A stretch of DNA of 64,000 nt, taken from Bin87 sp965219925 (GTDB lineage Bacteria; Chloroflexota; Dehalococcoidia; Lucifugimonadales; UBA3495). Positions 61,210 through 64,000 of the stretch are shown piece after piece (the first letter of the stretch is position 1; each line of letters starts with the position of its first letter). The stretch spans positions 2,852,001 to 2,916,000 of the forward strand of contig OZ244795.1 of assembly GCA_965219925.1 (NCBI GenBank), read 5' to 3'. Under the pieces are notes generated by a model. It did not search any database. It was not told where the DNA came from and saw only the letters and a list, made by a program, of their open reading frames with translations. The translations under genes and the position numbers were made by a program.

Positions 61210-62525
61210 TCACAATCCAATCGACCGGCGTGTCTCCGCCATGAAGAACTCGCGTAGGAGTAGGGTGCGTCCAGCACATTGCCCATCTGGTCCAGACGGA
61301 TGGAGTGAATCTTCACCGCCAAATCACCCGGCTCAAAGTACAGGATAGACACATCCTCAGGCTTGAGCCCGGTAGTACCGTCCCGCACGTCCATCCGCAC
61401 CCGGTCGATGAGATAATCGCTGTGGGTTTCGACCACAAGTTGCTTGCCGGCCGCCGCTATCTGGCAGAACAATGTGCCCAGCGCTGCTTGGGCGCTAGGA
61501 TGCAGATGGACTTCTGGTTGTTGCAAAAGGAAAGTTGTAGGTCCGTTTGCACGAAAAAGTTCGGTCAAAGTGGGCAATACTTGACTAATGCCGTACCCTA
61601 CGTCAATTAGATTGCGGGGCCGACCCTTTCTACGCCTTCCGAATTTGCGAATTAGCAACTGAAACAGGTCGCCATCCGAATTCCCGAGAGATCTGACGGA
61701 GATCTCGTCGAACAACCCCGATCTTCCCCCGAACTCTTCGAGTCGCCGTTTTAACAATTGCCATTCGTCCGGGTCGGACCGGGCCAACCCAGCCAAGTAA
61801 CTTGGAATGTATTCGCCCTCGGAATCGGGCGCTTAAAGCATTGGATCATACGTTCGTCGGGGCCGTGAACGGATCGCTGCATTTGCAAACGGGCGTTTCG
61901 ACAAAAATCGTTGGGCAAAAATCGCAGCCATCAAACCATCTACGCCGGCAACGGCAGTACTACTTTCCGACGGATTATCGTCGTTCCTCCTAGGAAAGGC
62001 GTAGAGCAGCCGCGGCAACATCAACGGTATCGGAAATAGGTCGTCCGGTTCGACCATACCTTCAGGAGGCGAATAATCTCGCCATTCACCGTCGCCAGTA
62101 CGAAATCTAGTTTGTTTCTTGCCCGCTCCGCCGTCTAGTATCTCTACAGATGCTTCAGGAGACCGTATGCTCCTCATCACCGGAAATGGGGCAGTATCGC
62201 GGTTCTCAAAAGTGGCCCAGAATCGGATTGAATCTCTGTCTGCAGGTTGTTTTGGAGTAAAGTCGAATCCAGCAGCGAAATAGCTCGCTTGACTGCCCCT
62301 AGCGCCGCGATTGTGAGCGATGTCCTGAAACGAACCCAGATCGTAAGGGAACTCACGGAAATTGGGTATCGATTCACCAAAGGCCGTATCCCATAACGCG
62401 CGTATTGCCGACAGGAAAGTAGTTTTTCCCGTGCTATTGGGACCTACCAGCAACGTCAACGGCGCCAAGCGCGCCGTTTGCTTTTTGCCGAAGCAACGGT
62501 AGTTTTCCAGCGTTATGGAGTCCAT
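61210..62525 (-). pseudogene. AAA ATPase (DUF3696/OLD-like), interrupted by stop and frameshift
   Basis: From ATG 62525: MDSITLENYRCFGKKQTARL, then Walker A LLVGPNSTGKTTFLSAIRAL. An in-frame TAA at 61833-61835 interrupts, and the same frame resumes as APDSEGEYIPSYLAGLARSD. It goes on through YGISQVLPTLTELFRANG (signature), LLQQPEVHLHPSAQAALG (Walker B) and VVETHSDYLIDRVRMDV. Near 61265 a one-base change is needed to reach the usual ending REFFMAETRRSIGL. Two lesions suggest decay; sequencing error is possible for each. Confidence 0.78.
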
Positions 62526-62555
62526 ATCACGATTGTAGCACCAAGACGGTGCTGA

Positions 62556-63017
62556 CTAGCCCTGCTGGTGGCGCTCCATAAAACTGGCGGTGATGGCCTG
62601 TTCGGCGCGCTTGCTGTGTTCGGCGATAAACTGCTCCAGCCGGCGTATCTCGCGGGTAGTTTCCTCCGACTCAGGCTGCCGGGCGGCCTGTTGTTTCAAC
62701 TGTGCCAGACCCTTGCGCACCTCGTCCACCTGCTGCACTGATTCCAGCGCCGCCAGCTCTTCCACCGCCGCCTTCTTGATCGTCAGCAATCGCCGCCGGT
62801 TGTCTTCGGCATCCTGCAACCGCTCCTCGATCTCTCCCATCGCCGACAGCGCGGTATCTACGGTTGCCATGCCGTAAATCGTCTGCCGCGGCAACCGCCG
62901 CAACTGCGTGCGAAACTGGGCAACGGAGGCGTCCAGCTGTTCCTCTTTATGACGTATTTCGGCCAGCGACATTCGTAATGCCGCCATTGCCTGCCGCAAT
63001 TGAGAATTTGCTGACAT
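62556..63017 (-). CDS. Hypothetical coiled-coil protein, 153 aa
   Basis: A highly charged, almost wholly helical protein with heptad-like spacing: MSLAEIRHKEEQLDASVAQF, IEERLQDAEDNRRRLLTIKK and IRRLEQFIAEHSKRAEQAIT. No known domain, signal peptide or membrane helix is seen. It may oligomerise or act as a scaffold. It lies between the broken ATPase gene and the class V aminotransferase on the same strand; a link to either is unproved. Confidence 0.7.
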   Translation of the reverse strand: MSANSQLRQAMAALRMSLAEIRHKEEQLDASVAQFRTQLRRLPRQTIYGMATVDTALSAMGEIEERLQDAEDNRRRLLTIKKAAVEELAALESVQQVDEVRKGLAQLKQQAARQPESEETTREIRRLEQFIAEHSKRAEQAITASFMERHQQG

Positions 63018-63130
63018 ACTGGTAACCCGACTACGTTGTTATCGTCTTGTGGCAGCCGCCAACAACAGAATCATCTGGAAAGCAGAATCTGGCCGGCAGC
63101 CGTAGCTACCGGAACCTGTTCTCCGGTTGG

Positions 63131-64000
63131 CTATCCATTGAACCCAACCTTAGGCAACACCCGCTCTAGCGCCTCCAGAACTTCCGTGATGTCCTCTTTG
63201 GTAACCCAACCCAGGTGACCAATCCGGAAACATTGACCAGTCAGCTTGCCCTGGCCTCCGGCCAGCACCACGCCTTCGTCCTCGCGCATCATCGCCATAA
63301 ACTTGCCGCCGTCGATTTCTTCCGGCATCTTGATGGCCGTAACGGTATTCGATGCGCGGGATTCTTCCGTCGCCAACAGTTGCAATCCCAGATTCTTCAC
63401 CCCGGCCCGGCAATATTCACCGATGCTCGAGTGGCGGCCGTACACCGACTCCAACCCTTCGTTGATAATACGGTCGAGGCCCAGCCGCAATCCGTACAGC
63501 AGCGCCACGTTGGGCGTCCACGGAGTTTGTCCCCGTTGCAGCGAACGCTCCGCAGCCATCAGGTCGAAATAGAATCGGGGCATCTTGGCGTCCTGGTACG
63601 CTTCCCATCCACGGGCGCTGATGCTGATGAACGCCAGCCCCGGCGGAATCATAAACCCTTTCTGGGAGCCGGTCGCCACCACGTCGCAATTCCACCCGTC
63701 CACCGGCAGGGGCAAACAGCCCAAGCTGCTCACCGCGTCGACCAGCAGCAGCTTGTCGAACTCGGATTTTACGATCCGCGATATGGCTTCCAGGTCATGC
63801 GTAACGCCCGTGGACGTTTCGTTATGCGTTACCAGCACGGCCTTGATGGATGGATCCTTCCGCAGCTCGGCGCGAATCGCCTCCGGGTCAATGGCATCGC
63901 CCCATTCAAAATCCATCCGCAACACGTCCGCACCGTAGGTCTGGGCAATCTGGACGTACCGGTCGCCGAACGACCCCGCCGTGCAGGCAATGACGCGGTC
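63131..64000 (-). CDS. Class V aminotransferase (alanine-glyoxylate/serine-pyruvate type), 5' end outside window
   Basis: The C-terminal ~289 residues of a PLP enzyme; the frame is open to the window edge. It begins DRVIACTAGSFGDRYVQIAQ, then VLVTHNETSTGVTHDLEAIS, LLLVDAVSSLGCLPLPVDGW, the PLP lysine in VVATGSQKGFMIPPGLAFIS and the C-terminal small domain ending LPKVGFNG. It probably interconverts alanine/serine with glyoxylate or pyruvate; relatives in serA-linked loci exist, but no partner is visible. Confidence 0.88.
   Translation of the reverse strand, partial: DRVIACTAGSFGDRYVQIAQTYGADVLRMDFEWGDAIDPEAIRAELRKDPSIKAVLVTHNETSTGVTHDLEAISRIVKSEFDKLLLVDAVSSLGCLPLPVDGWNCDVVATGSQKGFMIPPGLAFISISARGWEAYQDAKMPRFYFDLMAAERSLQRGQTPWTPNVALLYGLRLGLDRIINEGLESVYGRHSSIGEYCRAGVKNLGLQLLATEESRASNTVTAIKMPEEIDGGKFMAMMREDEGVVLAGGQGKLTGQCFRIGHLGWVTKEDITEVLEALERVLPKVGFNG

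Noticed and set aside
61833..61835. In-frame TAA in the ATPase gene as a recoded codon
   Set aside because: TAA is not used for selenocysteine or pyrrolysine, and a second lesion lies downstream, so a disabling mutation or sequence error is simpler.

Overview
The window looks like chromosomal DNA of a GC-rich bacterium, most likely a Chloroflexota of the SAR202/Dehalococcoidia type. This is inferred from gene content: a hopanoid cluster, an enolase-superfamily enzyme, a luciferase-like flavin oxidoreductase, MmgE/PrpD, a UGSC selenoprotein, and dense dispersed 'cattgcgag...ctcgcaatgac' repeats. No rRNA, tRNA or CRISPR array was seen.

Layout. 1-1866 (minus): start of a siroheme synthase, a fused siroheme decarboxylase (AhbA/AhbB type) and an HTH regulator. 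1956-3600: an ISAs1-family IS, a small element with matching ends beside it, and the first of a family of ~200 bp dispersed repeats. 3694-9865: housekeeping genes (pcm, VOC protein, aroK-aroB, NYN nuclease, TauE/SafE exporter with a 58-aa membrane protein, tgt). 9892-15479 (minus): a tight run encoding a UGA-containing UGSC selenoprotein, a GWTDGLP protein and a fragment of its paralogue, four single-domain retropepsin-like proteins, a DUF4268 nuclease-like protein and an enolase-superfamily enzyme. 15665-22223: htpX, a cyclase, fmt, a divergent control region with a possible structured leader, rpsP-khpA-rimM, moaE/moaD and an M20 peptidase.

22454-36621 is a same-strand hopanoid locus: polyprenyl diphosphate synthase, hpnH, hpnG, hpnA, squalene-hopene cyclase, yjbQ, hpnC, hpnD, hpnE, then class II aldolase, epimerase, nucleoside hydrolase and phosphodiesterase. 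HpnC/D/E make squalene from farnesyl diphosphate, Shc cyclises it, HpnH adds adenosine and HpnG removes adenine. The last four genes are coupled to this block and may act on the sugar side chain or recycle nucleosides.

36.7-44.3 kb is an accessory island and the most novel part. Two cassettes (36794-38344 and 39088-41102) are bounded by near-identical 18-bp terminal inverted repeats and flanked by direct repeats of 10 and 7 bp. Neither encodes a recognisable transposase. Each carries what looks like the same overlapping two-gene module of unknown function; the second also carries a DUF6932 nucleotidyltransferase-like/antitoxin-like pair. Between them is a truncated, frameshifted tyrosine integrase. 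After them come decayed lipoprotein-like sequence and an IS630 remnant.

44.4-64.0 kb: MmgE/PrpD, SDR, thioredoxin-like lipoprotein, LLM oxidoreductase and class I/II aminotransferase, separated by dispersed repeats; a frameshifted leucine-rich-repeat lipoprotein; then arginine biosynthesis (argG, argD, argB, argJ) interspersed with PIN/DUF433 toxin-antitoxin-like genes; a decayed ATPase plus PIN pair; a coiled-coil protein; and a class V aminotransferase cut by the window end.
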